A DNA stretch of 64,000 nt from Liquidambar formosana (lineage: Eukaryota; Streptophyta; Magnoliopsida; Saxifragales; Altingiaceae), in contig CM077829.1 of the NCBI GenBank assembly GCA_039720395.1, positions 22,523,955 through 22,587,954 on the forward strand, in the 5' to 3' direction. Both the position numbers and the translations under genes were made by a program. Positions 33,592 to 47,114 of the stretch are shown here, in pieces. The notes below the pieces were generated by a model, which worked only from the letters and a program-made list of their open reading frames with translations, ran no database searches and was not told the origin of the DNA. The number at the start of each line of letters is the position of its first letter. Within the stretch, counting starts at the first letter, position 1.

Positions 33592-36500
33592 TGTGAACCC
33601 ACGAAAAAAGCGCGGAGCCCACAAGGGTTTGGCAAAAATGATAATAGGTGTGAAAGACAACAAACAAAAAGGAGTCGCCACCTCATTTTTTAGGGAAAAG
33701 AGAAAAACCACAAAAATGTTTTATTTTCAAAACCACATGACTCCATTAAAGGAAAAGCAAAGTCTTTGAAACCAAAAAATTGGATCCGGGGGCTAAGTTA
33801 CGACATGGGAAGGTTCTGGGCAAAAGCCCATAGGCACCCACATCGCCCGAGTTGGTCTCTTAATTTGATTGGGCTAACTTAATATCTTTTCCACTCAAAT
33901 ATCATCATATATCATCACAAGGCAGCATGCACATCATATATTTCATCCAGTCATCCCATGCACAATCACTCAAATAAAACAAAACAGAACAAAAAGAAAA
34001 GAAAAGAAAAAAGCCTAGGATACTTGGATCCTAGAACGGACTTGAGCCTCACGAAGAGCACCTACGTACCATGCAGGGAAATACATGGATCAAAGTCCAC
34101 GTAGTTCAAAAAGAATAGGGTTACAACCTAATACAAACCTATGGTAAAAACCCTAGGTTTCCTCATTTGAAAATACATTGATTTAATCCAAAACTGAAAA
34201 CTTCCACAAGAGGAAAACTTTGATAGAAAACCAGAATTTTAGCAATAAAGGAAACCTTTGATAAACACTATATGTTTGTATTAAGAAGTAACCCTAGGAG
34301 GGAGAAGAGAAAAGAAAGAAGAAAAGTGAATTAGGGCACTTTCAAACCCTACTTACCTGAGCGCACAAGCTCCAAACATTAGCCATTTCAGACCATTGTA
34401 GCCCTATTTGCAATAGGACAAGCATTGTACCTGTTTGCACCCTTACAAGTGCACAAAATCATGCAAAGAAAGCAAAATGCAAATCTGGATAGAACCATGA
34501 CAAGGCCTAAAATCATCCATTTATCATGCAAACAACAAGAATAATGAATAACTAAGGATTCTAACTCAACCCTACATGCAATGACTCGACTAACATGCAT
34601 AAAGACCTATGAAAGACACACTAACAAGCATAAGAGACTCCAATAATATCAATAAACATGATAACAAAGCTTATTCTAATCAAAAAGATGATATTTCATG
34701 TAAAATATGAAAATAGGCCTCCCTACGGCGAGCTTTCTTAAGCGAAGCTATCCTAAGATAATTTCACGTAAAAAAGTCGTTATGGGGAGGTGCAATCAAC
34801 ATATCCTACGTAAAATATATACCCTAGAACATAATAGAAGTGATTTCATGCTTAAACACATCATAGAAGACTCTCATACAAAACCTCACTCAACGAAAAG
34901 GATAATTATTCTTAAAAAAGGATAATATCTCCAAAAAACCTATAAAATATACTATATGAATGCAAACCTAGCATGATTCAACTATATGCAGCATATATAG
35001 AATGATTATGATGAGCAACAACCCAAAAAAACTAAGCTAAGTATGCTGTATAAAACTTGTGTGAATTCAGGGTTATTGAAACCCTAATCCCACAACTATG
35101 CATTAAAACCAATGAAATGACTCTAAGACATGCTCAAATTATCATGAATATCATTCATATCATATATATTAACTAACAGGAGCATCAATTCATGATAACA
35201 ATCACAGCAACCTAAACATGTGAACTATGCATGATTTAAGAGGATAGAACGAATAAGGCTATCAAATCCTTAGTAAACCAGGGATTATCAAGCATATAAA
35301 GCCATAAACTATCCTAAAATCATTCATATAACATCACATAAACATTGAATTCCATCCATAAGAAGAGCAATTGCATGCACCATAGCTATCTTAACAGAAG
35401 AAGAAGAAAGAGAAGAAGGAGAAGCAGAAATTCATGTTCAGCATTGAAGGGATAGGCTTACCTCTTGTAGACTCTTCCTTGTCTTCAAACCTCTTGTTTC
35501 CTTGCTTGCTTGGGGTTGAAGAGCCTCCTCTTGAAGTCCTTCTAGCTCTCCAAACTCGTTGCTCCCTCTCTCTCTAAGTGTAAAGTGCAATTAACCTCTC
35601 CCTATGTGCTGAATATCATGTCCTTTATATAGAGAACTGACCCCCTAAACCAATGGCTAAGATTAATTCACTAAATAATGATCCTAGGGCTATTAGAGAC
35701 TCTCTTGGTGCTCAAACAACTCAAACCTACACACTCCTAAGCTCAGACAAGTTGTTTTGGCGGAGGAAACCGTCAAAAGAGGGAAAGAAGAGTCAGAGTT
35801 TGACTTAAAGAAGGATTCCTCGGGTGACCAACTAGGCCTGGACGGTTAGCCGTCTGGGCTTGGACAGCTGATCGTCCAGCCCTGGACGGTTACCCGAGGG
35901 TCCTCTATTTTTTCTCCGCTTTTGACTCCCATTTGCTGTAGAAGTCCTAAAATCTTCAAATTAAGTCCGATTTTGACGAAATAAAAGCCAAAACGACCGT
36001 GTTTCGAAGGGGAACACATTTTTAGGCATTTTAGGACAAAAATCCTCAACCATGGGTGCATGGTTAGGTTTTACAAAGGTGGTTAACCATGGTGCTTCAC
36101 CGTCGCTAAGTTGGGTTTGTACACAAGGTCGAACCAAGTGCTTTCCCAATCGAAAATTGATCTTTCTAAACATGTTTAGGACATAAATAAAGCCCAATTG
36201 AAGTTAAATGAGAGAAAATTGATTGGGTCTTATGAGTCAATTTGAGCAAACCAAGAAAGGGTCTTTTAGCCAACCCGAACCATTACGAGCCGAATTGATC
36301 TTAAACCATTAATTCATGAAATTGAACCTATATATGGACTCTATATAACCATATGAACTTGATGGGATGACTCGGGATTCATTCCAAAGTCAAATGGAAA
36401 ATATACGGCTTAAAAAACGATTATGCCCTTAAAGTCGCAAAAGTTCTTATTGACTATCGAGATGAACTCCAAATCACCTCAAAATTCATACACATGATAT

Positions 36501-36604
36501 TCAATGCCATAGAAACTCAACGCAAAAGACTAGACTCAAAAAGGACTCAAAATCCTACATGAAATGATATGTCCTAGCTAAGGTGACAAAAATGGGGTGT
36601 GACA
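33592..36604 (-). repeat. 3' LTR of Tat-2
   Basis: The 3013-bp LTR begins TGTCACACCCC at 36604 and ends TTCACA at 33592 on the minus strand. It contains the dyad block (35822-35895), a TATATAA signal near 35635, and the primer-site-like decamer at 33671-33680. It is a different subfamily from the Tat-1 LTR. Confidence 0.93.
35822..35895. repeat. GC-rich dyad block (74 bp) in Tat-2 3' LTR
   Basis: GGGTGACC and GGTTACCC bound a run of imperfect GGACGG..CCGTCC dyads. The copy in the 5' LTR (63261-63334) differs at about four positions. Confidence 0.8.
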
Positions 36605-37140
36605 GAAGCCCCTCATTGGTGAACAAGTTTCACTTGCGAGCCAATGATCAAAGAACAACCCATTTTTGTTTGATGGATTAATCTCATTAATACCAACAAA
36701 CTCAAATGGAACCAAAAGGATAGACTTCGTCATATCCAAGCATGCAACGATTTCATCGAAGCAAAGAATTGAACGCATTTCTATGTATGCCAACTTCATT
36801 GGTGCGCTCATGCAAATGCCTGCACTAATTGCATTAGTGATATAACAACACATTTTGTATGATGGATTAATCTCATTAATACCAACAAACTCAAATGGAA
36901 CCATAAGGATAGACTTCGTCATATCCAAGCATGCGACGATTTCATCGAAGCAAAGAATTGAATGCATTTCTATGCATGCCAACTTCGTTGGTGCGCTCAT
37001 GCAAATGCCTTTACCATGCACTAATTGCATTAGTGATATCCACATGGTCTTCTCATGATGCAAAGCTAGTTGCACTAGTGCATCACAAGGTACCCTGCCA
37101 ATTTCATTGGCATTCTCAAAACGAGTTATTTCATAACTCA
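36605..37140 (-). repeat. Tat-2 3' end with a roughly 190-bp direct duplication
   Basis: 36672-36840 and 36863-37040 are two near-identical direct copies, starting TGATGGATTAATCTC. The minus strand stays open for 187 codons across both and into the LTR, but the product is a self-repeat of unknown kind with no domain, so it is not called a gene. The last bases before the LTR (complement of CAATGAGGGGCTTC) hold the priming tract. Confidence 0.7.
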
Positions 37141-38330
37141 TAAATCATCATTTTATGTGAATTATTGGTGAATTGAATGTCCATCAATTCAAAACCAAGG
37201 GCATTTCATGCCAGTCTCACTGGGGATAACAAATGTGGTGAGTTATTTCATAACTCATGACTCATTAAATTATGATTTCATGCCACTTTCAGTGGAAACA
37301 ACAAAGATATGGAGTTATTGCATAACTCATGTATCATTTCATGTGAAATTGTGCCACTTTCTGTGGAAACAACAAAGACAGGGAGTTATTTCATAACTCA
37401 TGAATCGTCATTTCATGTGAAATTGTGCCACTTTCTGTGGAAGTAACAAAGATGGGGAGTTATTGCATAACTCATGGATCGTCATTTCATGTGAAATTAT
37501 GCCACTTTCTGTGGAAACAACAAAGATGGGGAGTTATTGCATAACTCATGGATCGTCATTTCATGTGAAATTGTGCCACTTTCTGTGGAAGTAACAAAGA
37601 TGGGGAGTTATTGCATAACTCATGAATCGTCATTTCATGTGAAATTGTGCCACTTTCTGTGGAAACAACAAAGATGGGGAGTTATTGCATAATTCATGGA
37701 TCATTTCATGCCACTTTCTGTGGAAGTAACAAAGACAGGGAGTTATTTCATAACTCATGAATCGTCATTTCATGTGAAATTGTCTTTATCACATGATATG
37801 AGACCCAATTGCAAGTCAATTGGTTCAAAATCAAGCTCATTTCTTATCATTTTATGTGAAACTATCCTTATCACATGGAATGACAATGTACTGGGAGTCA
37901 TTCAACTCCAAATCAAGTGCATTTCATGTGAAATTGTCTTTATCACATGAAATGATAATGTATTGAGAGTCTTCAACTCAAAATCAAGTTCATTACTTAT
38001 CATTTCATGTGAAATTATCTTTAACACATGAAATGACATTGAATTGAGAGTTAATTGATTGAAAATCAAGCTTATTTCATGTCATTTCATGTGAAATTAT
38101 CTTTATCACATGATACAACATTGATTTTAAAAGTCAATTGATTGAAAAACAAAATGCATTTCATGCCATCTTCACAAAGATAGCAAGTTACTTCGTAACT
38201 AGCATAGCTTATGAATCATCATTTCATGTGAAGTTATCTTTATCACACGATTAGCAAGTCATTTCATGTGAAATTATCCTTATCACATGATATGATATCA
38301 CTATCATCTCCTAAAGAATTGAATTCCAAG
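37141..38330 (-). repeat. Tat-2 3' untranslated tandem array (about 74-bp units)
   Basis: About seven units between 37240 and 37760 each carry three small palindromes: GAGTTAT..ATAACTC, CCACTTTCTGTGG and ATTTCATGTGAAAT. From 37760 they give way to longer hairpins, for example TCATTTCATGTGA and its complement around an 11-nt loop. There is no similarity to the Tat-1 array although pol is closely related. Confidence 0.8.
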
Positions 38331-38568
38331 ACTTGAAAGTCAATCAATTCAACACTAAGCTCATTTCATGAGAAATCCATTTATCATGGCCATTGCAACT
38401 CCTCGTTATGCGGGCGAATACAATCACCCAAGATTCAAAAATTTCATTGAAACTTGATAAACTTGAGGGATATATTCATCCCATAACTCAAGGATTGCAC
38501 AAAAGTCAATTTGGAGAAGTTTGGAGGTCGCAAACGCGCGAGACGGGGCAAACGGGCAAAGCGGGCTA
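38331..38568 (+). other. Spacer before the seven-exon antisense gene
   Basis: No ORF is seen. The last 50 bp are GC-rich with repeated CGGGCAAA-like words that also precede the dyad block at 51565. Confidence 0.5.
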
Positions 38569-38642
38569 GGGTGACCATCTGCCCTCAGATGGTCAACCGT
38601 CCAGGACAAGACGGCTGACCGTCCAGGGTGGGACGGTTACCC
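38569..38642. repeat. GC-rich dyad block (74 bp) upstream of the seven-exon gene
   Basis: GGGTGACC and GGTTACCC lie at the ends, with CCGTCCAGG and GACGGCTGACCGTC inside. It stands about 290 bp upstream of the putative ATG. Confidence 0.8.
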
Positions 38643-39087
38643 GAGCCCTCTATTGAAAAAAATTCTGAGTTTTTAAACCCATGTCTTGCACACTCATCCT
38701 CACATTCTCCCATTCGAAAATTAGAGAGTTTCTCTCTCTAAACTCACATCCTATCTTCTCCAACTCTCATTCTCTCATTCCTATTTCAAAAACATTCAAT
38801 CCAAACATCAAATGCACATCAAACAACAACAAATCAAGCCCATTTAGCAATCAAAACAACCAATTCACATCATCTTGTGAAATCAAACCAAATCAAACCC
38901 ATTTTTCACAAACCCAACTCCATCATCAAGAATGTCATCAAGCAAGGACTCAAGCACCAAGTATCCATTCTATGGGGTCAAAAGCACATACAAGGCACCA
39001 CTCTATGATGCTCCACAAGATAGGGTGTTGCTTGAACCCGACAAGCATTTCTCATTCATCCATTCCCAACAAGAAGTAAGTTTACCC

Positions 39088-40747
39088 TGTTGGGAATCGA
39101 ACAAAGAGGGAAAAATACAAAGGCGGAATATAAAAAATTTTTCCTACGATTCCCAATCCCATGAATCTAACTATGCATAACACAAAATCAAACCCTAACT
39201 ACAAAGAGGGTTAGAACACTTACAGTTTTAATGTCTTCTCCTTTTTGCTCCAAGCTTTGACTCCGGACAGCGGTGAATGAGCAGCCCAAGTGTGCTGCCT
39301 CCAATGGTATCCACACCTAGCTAGAGCTTCAAGTCCTTTCTTTCTTCTTCCTTGTTGTTGCTAGAGGTGGAGAAGAGAGAGAGAGAGAAGAGAGCCTCCA
39401 AGGGGCTGGACGGCTAGGGTTTATTGTGCAAGCCTCTTATGCCATGTCACACATAAGTGTGACTTATATAGGCAGCCCACTAAAGGGGGCTGGCCATGGG
39501 GAAGAAACCCTAATAGGGTTATGTGTAATTACACTTAATTGCACATTAACCCCTATTATTTGTATCAAATACAAATAGGCCTATAAAGAACTATTCTTTA
39601 TTTACTAAAACCCTTTCTCTCATAGACTTTAAAGCCCTTCTTGCATGATCAGTGTGTGACCCATTGGGTTCACATCATTAAGTAGTAGGAATAGCACGAG
39701 GTGTGCACAATGGAACTCTTTCCATTTAGGGTCTAATTGGAACTCCTTCCAATTCCCTAATTGATTATAACTCACTTATATCAATTAGGGCTTCTACTAA
39801 CCATGAGTAACACCTAGCATATGGCTCATGGTGTGGTCCTTAATGAGGTGAATGGTCATTTACAAAGAACCCTTCTATTATAATTTATAGGTTACAATTG
39901 CATCCTTCCTTCAACACAATGTCTCCAATTGAACTAATAGGACATGGAAGTCTGTCAAGTCCCTAGTTCAATTACTTTATACTCATTCATAGATATCAAC
40001 TCATTGATGAACTCATGAAACTCTTTTCATATTCATCCTACCATGGCCATGGATTTAATGAGTTATATTATGAATGCTATATGAGACATTCTCTCTCTTT
40101 TTCCTAAGAGTGATGGATCCCTTGTTGATCACTCACATGCCTTCATACACATAGCAGTAGGGCCAATGAACACCTTTGCAGACCCCTGAATAGGATCTAC
40201 ACTTAGTGTTATCAAACTTCTAAAGCTACATGCATAAGGCAACTATGGTGTCTCAGGTCTAAGGATTACTTGTACCACTATAACAATGAGAAACTGATTG
40301 ACAGGCAGGATAAAACTCCATTCAGTTTATCTCATATCTTTGGTCACATTCAGTGTACCTATTCTCGCAATAGGCACCCACTTGTTGGTTGTAGTGTCTC
40401 CACACAAATAGCTTGAGACTAGCTATCCTCCTATAGAGTCAGCCTAACAAGTGCTAGTCCTATGGTTCATTACTGTCCATCATAGTGAACCTTCAACTAG
40501 GAATGCTTTAGGAGTTTAGTACAGAGATATATCTATAGTCTCAAAATTACAACTCTTTGTAATTCCATATTCTCAACTCTAACTCCATGGACATATTATG
40601 TAAATATAAATGATGCATATAAACATAATAGAATAAGCCCTTTTATTAAATCAATAATAAATGTGACATACATAAATGAAATCAAATGATTGTTCCTAAT
40701 CCCTAAACAATCATCTCTATGATTGGCTCTAGGGCATAATCCTAACA
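39088..40747 (-). repeat. 3' LTR of Copia-B
   Basis: It reads TGTTGGGAATCG to CCTAACA on the plus strand and is followed by the complement of the polypurine tract (40748-40760). Confidence 0.95.
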
Positions 40748-40789
40748 ATCTCCCACTTGCACTAAAGCCAATCGACCATGTATCGCATA

Positions 40790-41900
40790 CCTATCTTCTC
40801 AAGATATTGGTCTTAGACATAACCAATTATGTTTTAAAGCTTTAGTCAGTAGGTCTACAAAAACTTATGTAGATAATATCTTCTGTAATGTATCTATTAC
40901 CTCTTCCAAAGATTCCTCTAATCACTTGGAATTGTCACTCTATGTGTTTGGACTTTTGATGAGACCGTGATTCCTATACTTGAGCTATAGACCCATTGTT
41001 GTCACAAAACAAGGTGTGGGCAACTCAATGGAAGGAACAACTCTAAGTTCTAAATGAACTTATAGATCCAAACAGTCTCCTAGACAATGCGACAATTAAT
41101 TCACCCTTAATAATGGAATCCACTGTATCTTTCATACAGTTCTTCCATTAAGTATTTCACCAACTAAAGTGAATATAAAATATACCCCATATGGATTATA
41201 TCCAAATCCATATACCCATCTACTATGAGTTTACAATTTCCATATACAATCCAATATTCCAAATTTGAATTGACTGATAACTATTTGTAACAATTACAAC
41301 ATAATAGATATCAGGTTCAATACATAGTGCAGAATAAGGCTTCTTAACACTTTAAGAACCTTACTTGTGTTATCCTAGGGCACATGCCCTTGAATAATGA
41401 ATTCTTATCTGAAGTAAACCAGACCTCCCTTAGAATTCTCCATGTTGAACTCCTTCAACATTTCAACTATGTTTGATGATTTGGAGATACTTAGCAATCT
41501 ATATGATCTATCTCTATAGATCTTGTTGGATGCTTCTGCCAAATCTTTCATGAATTAGTTTTTCTCCAAAAACCAAAACGATTAGGATGTCATTCATATA
41601 TCATTCATAATGATTAGGATGTCATCTATACTTAGGATAAAGAAAAACGATCGCACTCCCACTAACCTTTTATACACTCATGGTCCATCTATACAATGAG
41701 AGAAATCAAACAATTTGATTACTTCAACTTTATAGATGTTCTAATTATGAGAACCTTGTAGTCTATTAATAGACTTCTATAACTTACACACTTTTATGGT
41801 TTTTCACCATTTGATATAACATCTTTATATCCTTTTTGACATATCTCATATTCAAAATGTGTGTTTATAGATAACAAGATCCAAATGGATTTCAGCATAA
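40790..41900 (-). pseudogene. Decayed copia RT/RNase H (Copia-B)
   Basis: This is the same remnant as in Copia-A. The complement of 41625-41640 encodes the IDDIL phrase, and the TAG after VCKL is present here too (near 41795). A short stretch after IDDIL differs from Copia-A: a duplicated GACATCCTAATC replaces the original sequence. No frame is open for more than a few dozen codons. Confidence 0.75.
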
Positions 41901-43796
41901 CTATTATCAAACAAGTTTCTTTATAGACAACTTTTTGCCTATGTTGAAAACCTTCTTAAATAGCCAAGCCTTTTAGGTCTCTACCTGTCCATATTGGATT
42001 TAATGACTCTTAGTCATTTCTCAAGTTGATGTCAAACATCGCCTAATCATAATCAATAGGATTATCTTGGTGATCTTTATCACCAAAGAACAATTCTTTC
42101 ACATTCTAATGGAGATACAATATCTCTCTTATGTTAAAGAAATATCCAATTTGATCTATGAAAAGAATGTGGTGTAATTAAAGGTTTTGCCTCAATAGGG
42201 GCAAGGGTTGGATCTTTGTTGGTTTGTGGCTTTACAAACAATTTTGTAAATTCTATCTACTTTTGCATCTTTCTTGAATGAACTCTTTCTCAAGAAAATC
42301 CAGCAATCATCCTAATGGACAACTTTTGTTCATTAGAGTAATAGAAATACTATCCCAACCACTTTTAGGATATACCACAATTCAACACTTACTTGACCTT
42401 ATTTCCAGATTGTCTACATTATGTTTCCAGACAAACGTAGCACAAGCCCAAGCCTTAACTTCTTTAAGTTGGGTTTCTTCCCATATCATATCTGATATAA
42501 TTGGGACAAAACTGGAGTGAACCCTAAATTATCAATATGTAGCAATTTTAAGGTATATCCAAGATGGATACATTAGTAAAACTCATCGTGGATCAAACCA
42601 TATCTTAATAGGGTTCAATTTGTTCTCTTAGATTCACCATTGAGCTATGGTATTCTAAGATGAGTCTACTATAATTGAATGCATGCTCTACATGACTGTA
42701 TACATCGAATGTATAGTCAAATTATAAATGTAACTCATTCACTTCACCAAGTAAAAGATGGGTTTGGTCATCTCATAACCAAGTCATAATCGTTACATTT
42801 AAATGAGAGTCTCTACATCTCTTGTATTCTCGAAATACGTTGCATTCGCTCTAATTAGTCATTTAAATTCGGAAATCAAATTTCTAGAATGTCTTAAATG
42901 ACTTAGTTAAGAAATAAGTTCCCAAAATTAATCTAGCAACTCTTGCTCTATTAAAATTTTTAAAGGTAACTTATTATCTACTTAACTTTCTGCTTCGATT
43001 TAGATTATACTAGAATCCAAAAACCAAGAAGCAGAACTAACCAACAATTTAGTTTAGAGCATGAACCAAAACTTCAAAAGTTTGGTTCTTCTAGGAAGAC
43101 TGATACTTTATCAAGTTCCCTTTACAATACCTTATATTTACTACAAAATAATTATATTTCTTTGTCTTTGACTTTTCAAGACTTGCTTTCCTCTATGCTT
43201 CCATTTTAAATCACATCTAGCTTCTCAAGCTATTCTATGCGATTAATCATTTTTCAAAAGAATGATTATTAATAAACAACTTTTATTACATCCTAGTCCA
43301 AAAGAAGTCCTTTATAACTACTATACTTTATAGTATTATTTTACTCACTATACAACCTTTGTATGTGATGTAGGACATCAAAGGCACTTGCATTGACTAA
43401 TTTTGCTTCTGAAGCTCATTAGTCATAAATACTATCATATAGTATGGCAACAAGATGCCAATTGCGCATAGTGTCTTTTTCTTCTTAGGATGTTTTATGG
43501 AGGACCTTTAATAAAAGGCCTAATAGCATATAAACAATCTTTTGGAATTGAGAACAATTCTCAATTTCCTAAGTCAATCAAAGAAATCGGGTTTAGTCAA
43601 ACTATCAATATCCTATATTAGGAAATAGGGGTTTTGAGGTGAGTAATTAGGTAATCTACATAAACAAAGAATTAGATTTCATTTTTATCCATAATGATTG
43701 GGTCTTTAATCATATGGTACCTCCCACTATTTTATCAAATTCCATACACCCTCTAATGGAATTCGGGAATCTCATTCCTAATGGGGATTGGGGTCC

Positions 43797-44125
43797 CACT
43801 GTGACCTAGAAGCCTCACATGTTAGTTTCTTGACTTCTAACCCACAATAAGAAGACAGCTCTTTGTCTATTGCTTCATAAGCAAGTTCCAATCATTTTGC
43901 CTCTAGGGAACATACACCTCACATGTTAGTTTCTTGGAATACTTCCCTAGTTAAGTTAAACCCATCATTCACACAGGTATGTTTCGCCAAATATATACCT
44001 CACATGTTAGTTTCTTGGTATATACCAGTTTAGACACCCCATGATATCTCATATGTGATAGTTTCAAGTAATGTCTTTAACATGGGTAGCTCCTACATGT
44101 CTGCAGCCAGGTACCCACATTAAGG
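43797..44125 (-). repeat. Constant-loop hairpin array of Copia-B
   Basis: The complement of the 17-nt loop (TCACATGTTAGTTTCTT) occurs three times, with the same three stems as in Copia-A. One stem has acquired a mismatch (AGAAGTC for AGAAGCC). Confidence 0.8.
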
Positions 44126-47100
44126 GACGTTAGATGATCCTATAATGATGGAAGGCAATGAAGAATTCATTCCCCAATGACTTCTCCATTTTCAACTTAA
44201 TATTAAATAAGAGGGGTTTTAAAGGGTCTCATCAAATTAACATGCATCCTATGTATCAAAATTTAAACATATAAATTATGCTATTTATAATCATACATCT
44301 CATGCTATTATAAATCATACATCGCATGCTATTATATATCAACATATATAAAGTACCATATTTTGATATTAGTCCCTAAGTGAATAGGTAACATATACCA
44401 AACTATAGTATTGGAGCTAATACAATTATCTCATAAATTAAAGCTCCCACTATGATGATTATGGACTTTGAGAGGATTCAATCCAAGCCAATAGATTGAA
44501 TCCAAGGTCTAAGGTGGGTGTAGGTGATCGTAAAATAAACCATTCGTAACATGCATGCTTTCTTGAAAAACTTCTCTAAGCTTTCAAGTCCTTCAATCTG
44601 CTCCCTTGGCTTGATGGTCTCCACCATTGGGTTGTTGGGCTCTATCATGCTCCTTTGGGTCCACCATGCTCCTTAGTGCGCTCTCGATTACATAACATTT
44701 ACATAATTTAAAGAAAGGGATACATAAGGGGAATGTGGGGTACATAAGAGAATGATAGAGAGAGAGGGAAGGTGGCATGCAAGCCCCAAATAATAAATTA
44801 CATCACCATAATAAAATTACAACTCTTGAAAAAATATTACAACTCATTCATAAGACGGCCAATCACAATTGGTTTAAGGGGTATAGTCCATAATCATCAT
44901 CCAAACACATACATACAATCTCATTGCATAATGTAAAGAAAAACTGTAAGCATTAAAACATATGGGCATTATGGTAATTCTCTTGAATGATTTACATTAA
45001 TCTTATTAATGCATCCTAATCTTATTAGGTTTCAACAAAATATCCAGAATTAAATAAAGTCTTAACATTTAAGACATTTAGTTTCAATTAATCAAATTAA
45101 TAGAAAGATATAAAGTTTCCTAAAATAACTCTAATATCCAATATTAGGGTTTCCTTATTTAAACAAAACAATTTCATTTAATTAAGAATTTCCAGATTTT
45201 AATTTAATCCCCAATTGTATTTTAAACCATTTAAAACATTATAAAATTAATCAATATTAATTAAATAATTAACATGGGAATTAAATAAAATCAATTAAAT
45301 GTTGAATTAGTGTATTAGGGTTTCCTAAAACCCTAAACCCTAAATGCATAACCCTAAACCCTAAATGCAAGCCCTAATCATTAAATGCCTTATGATTGGT
45401 CATTTAATGTCCAATCATTAAAACCCTAGGTTCATACGGTATTTAATAAAAGGGATTAGGGTTTAATTAATGCCAAATAGGGTATTTATTACCCTTAATT
45501 AATTACACTAATTAGGGTTATCAAAACCCTAACCCTAGACATCATTAATGGTATTAATTATGCCCTAACAATTAATAACCATGATTGGTCATTTAATGAC
45601 CAATCATTAACTCTTAATTAAGGTAATTAATATTCCAATTAGGGTTTTAATTAATGCCATAATGAAATTAGGGTTTCATCATTAACTCAAAATTAGGGTT
45701 TCATCCTTAACTCTATGCAGCCGTCACTACCAGGGGGCTGCCTGAGCTTGGCTAGGCTGCCATGGCCACCAACGACTGCGGGAGGCCATGGCCAGCCAAG
45801 GGAGAGGACTACAGGGGTGTGGGACAAGCCCTTGGACACGTGAGAAGAGTTGGAAGTGGCTGCCATCATCAAGAACAATTAGGGTTTCCAAAACGCATTG
45901 CTGGAGCCATTGTTGCAGACCTTCAAGGTCACAATAGCTTCTAAATCCTTATCAATTCGACTCCTCCATTGAAACCAGCTTTTGTATCATGTCCCTACAT
46001 GAAATACTAAGCTTCTAGAAGAGGTTTGGATGATCAAATCATCATCAATTGTTCTAAACAATTAAAACAACAGTAGGCTGCCCAGAAATTCACAGCATAC
46101 TGTCCATTGTCAGAAATTGATTTAAAACCCAGCAAGATGAATGAATTAGGCTACCAAACGAATTTTCCCAGTATCCTACATGTCTTAGGAAACTAATGCA
46201 ATTGGTTTCATGCAATTTGGAGTTCCCTAACTCAAGTTCTAATCAAAACTCCATTGATGACTTTTCTGCAGAAAAATTCTGCTATGCTGTTCATGAAAAA
46301 TTTTCAAACCTTTTGAATCTTTTTCCATCAAAACCTTTTTGAAACTTAAAGAAAATCATATACACATGATATATAATGATCCTACAATGATCTTCCATCA
46401 TAAATACAGCAGCTTTAATTAGAATTAATTGCAAGAACCTTAGGGTTCTAAAACCCAGATTCAGCCTCCATAGTGTTCTTCTCCTTCTTCCTTCTGTTCT
46501 AGCATCTTAATCCAATTATGATGCATCTAAATGCTTGGGAACCTTTCCCTACCATGTCTAGAACATAACCCAAGTGGTGGCAACTATTGCCATGCCTTTG
46601 ATCTCCATCAATAACTCAAAGTTGTGGCTATTGCATCATTCCCGAGCAAAACTGTCTTTCCAGACAGCCTGTAGTAAAAAATTCATAACTTTCACTACAG
46701 AACTCGGATTGACGCACCGTTTGTTGGGTTGGAAAGCTTATTCAAAGAGCTTTCTAACCATATATGGCTCGAAAATTTTGGAGAAGAACTCTGAATTCGG
46801 AAAGCAAAACAAGATGACGGTTTTTCATGGCAACCATGAAAACTGTTCATAACAGTTTTATAAAACCCTAGTTTCCTTATTCTTCTTCTCCAAACTCAAA
46901 TCCTATGCAACCTATTGCATCCATGGCTACACTTAACCATCAATTAGAAGAGGAGTAGAAGAGAATTAACCTAGGGTTCCAAACCCTAGGTTCAGCCATG
47001 GAGGAAAACCAATTATGCAGAAAAATTTTCCAGATTTTTTGAATCATTCAACAACACCATAATTACCAGCCCATATGTATTTTGTATTATGCATAATCAT

Positions 47101-47113
47101 GGCTCTAATACCA
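47101..47113 (-). other. Primer-binding site of Copia-B
   Basis: The minus strand reads TGGTATTAGAGCC, one base from the initiator-Met type site of Copia-A, separated from the LTR by one base. Confidence 0.85.
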
Positions 47114-47114
47114 C

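Noticed and set aside
33587..36609. GCTTC and GAAGC flanking the Tat-2 3' LTR as a target duplication
   Set aside because: They are inverted, not direct. GAAGC is the conserved end of the internal region next to the LTR and also precedes the Tat-1 LTR.
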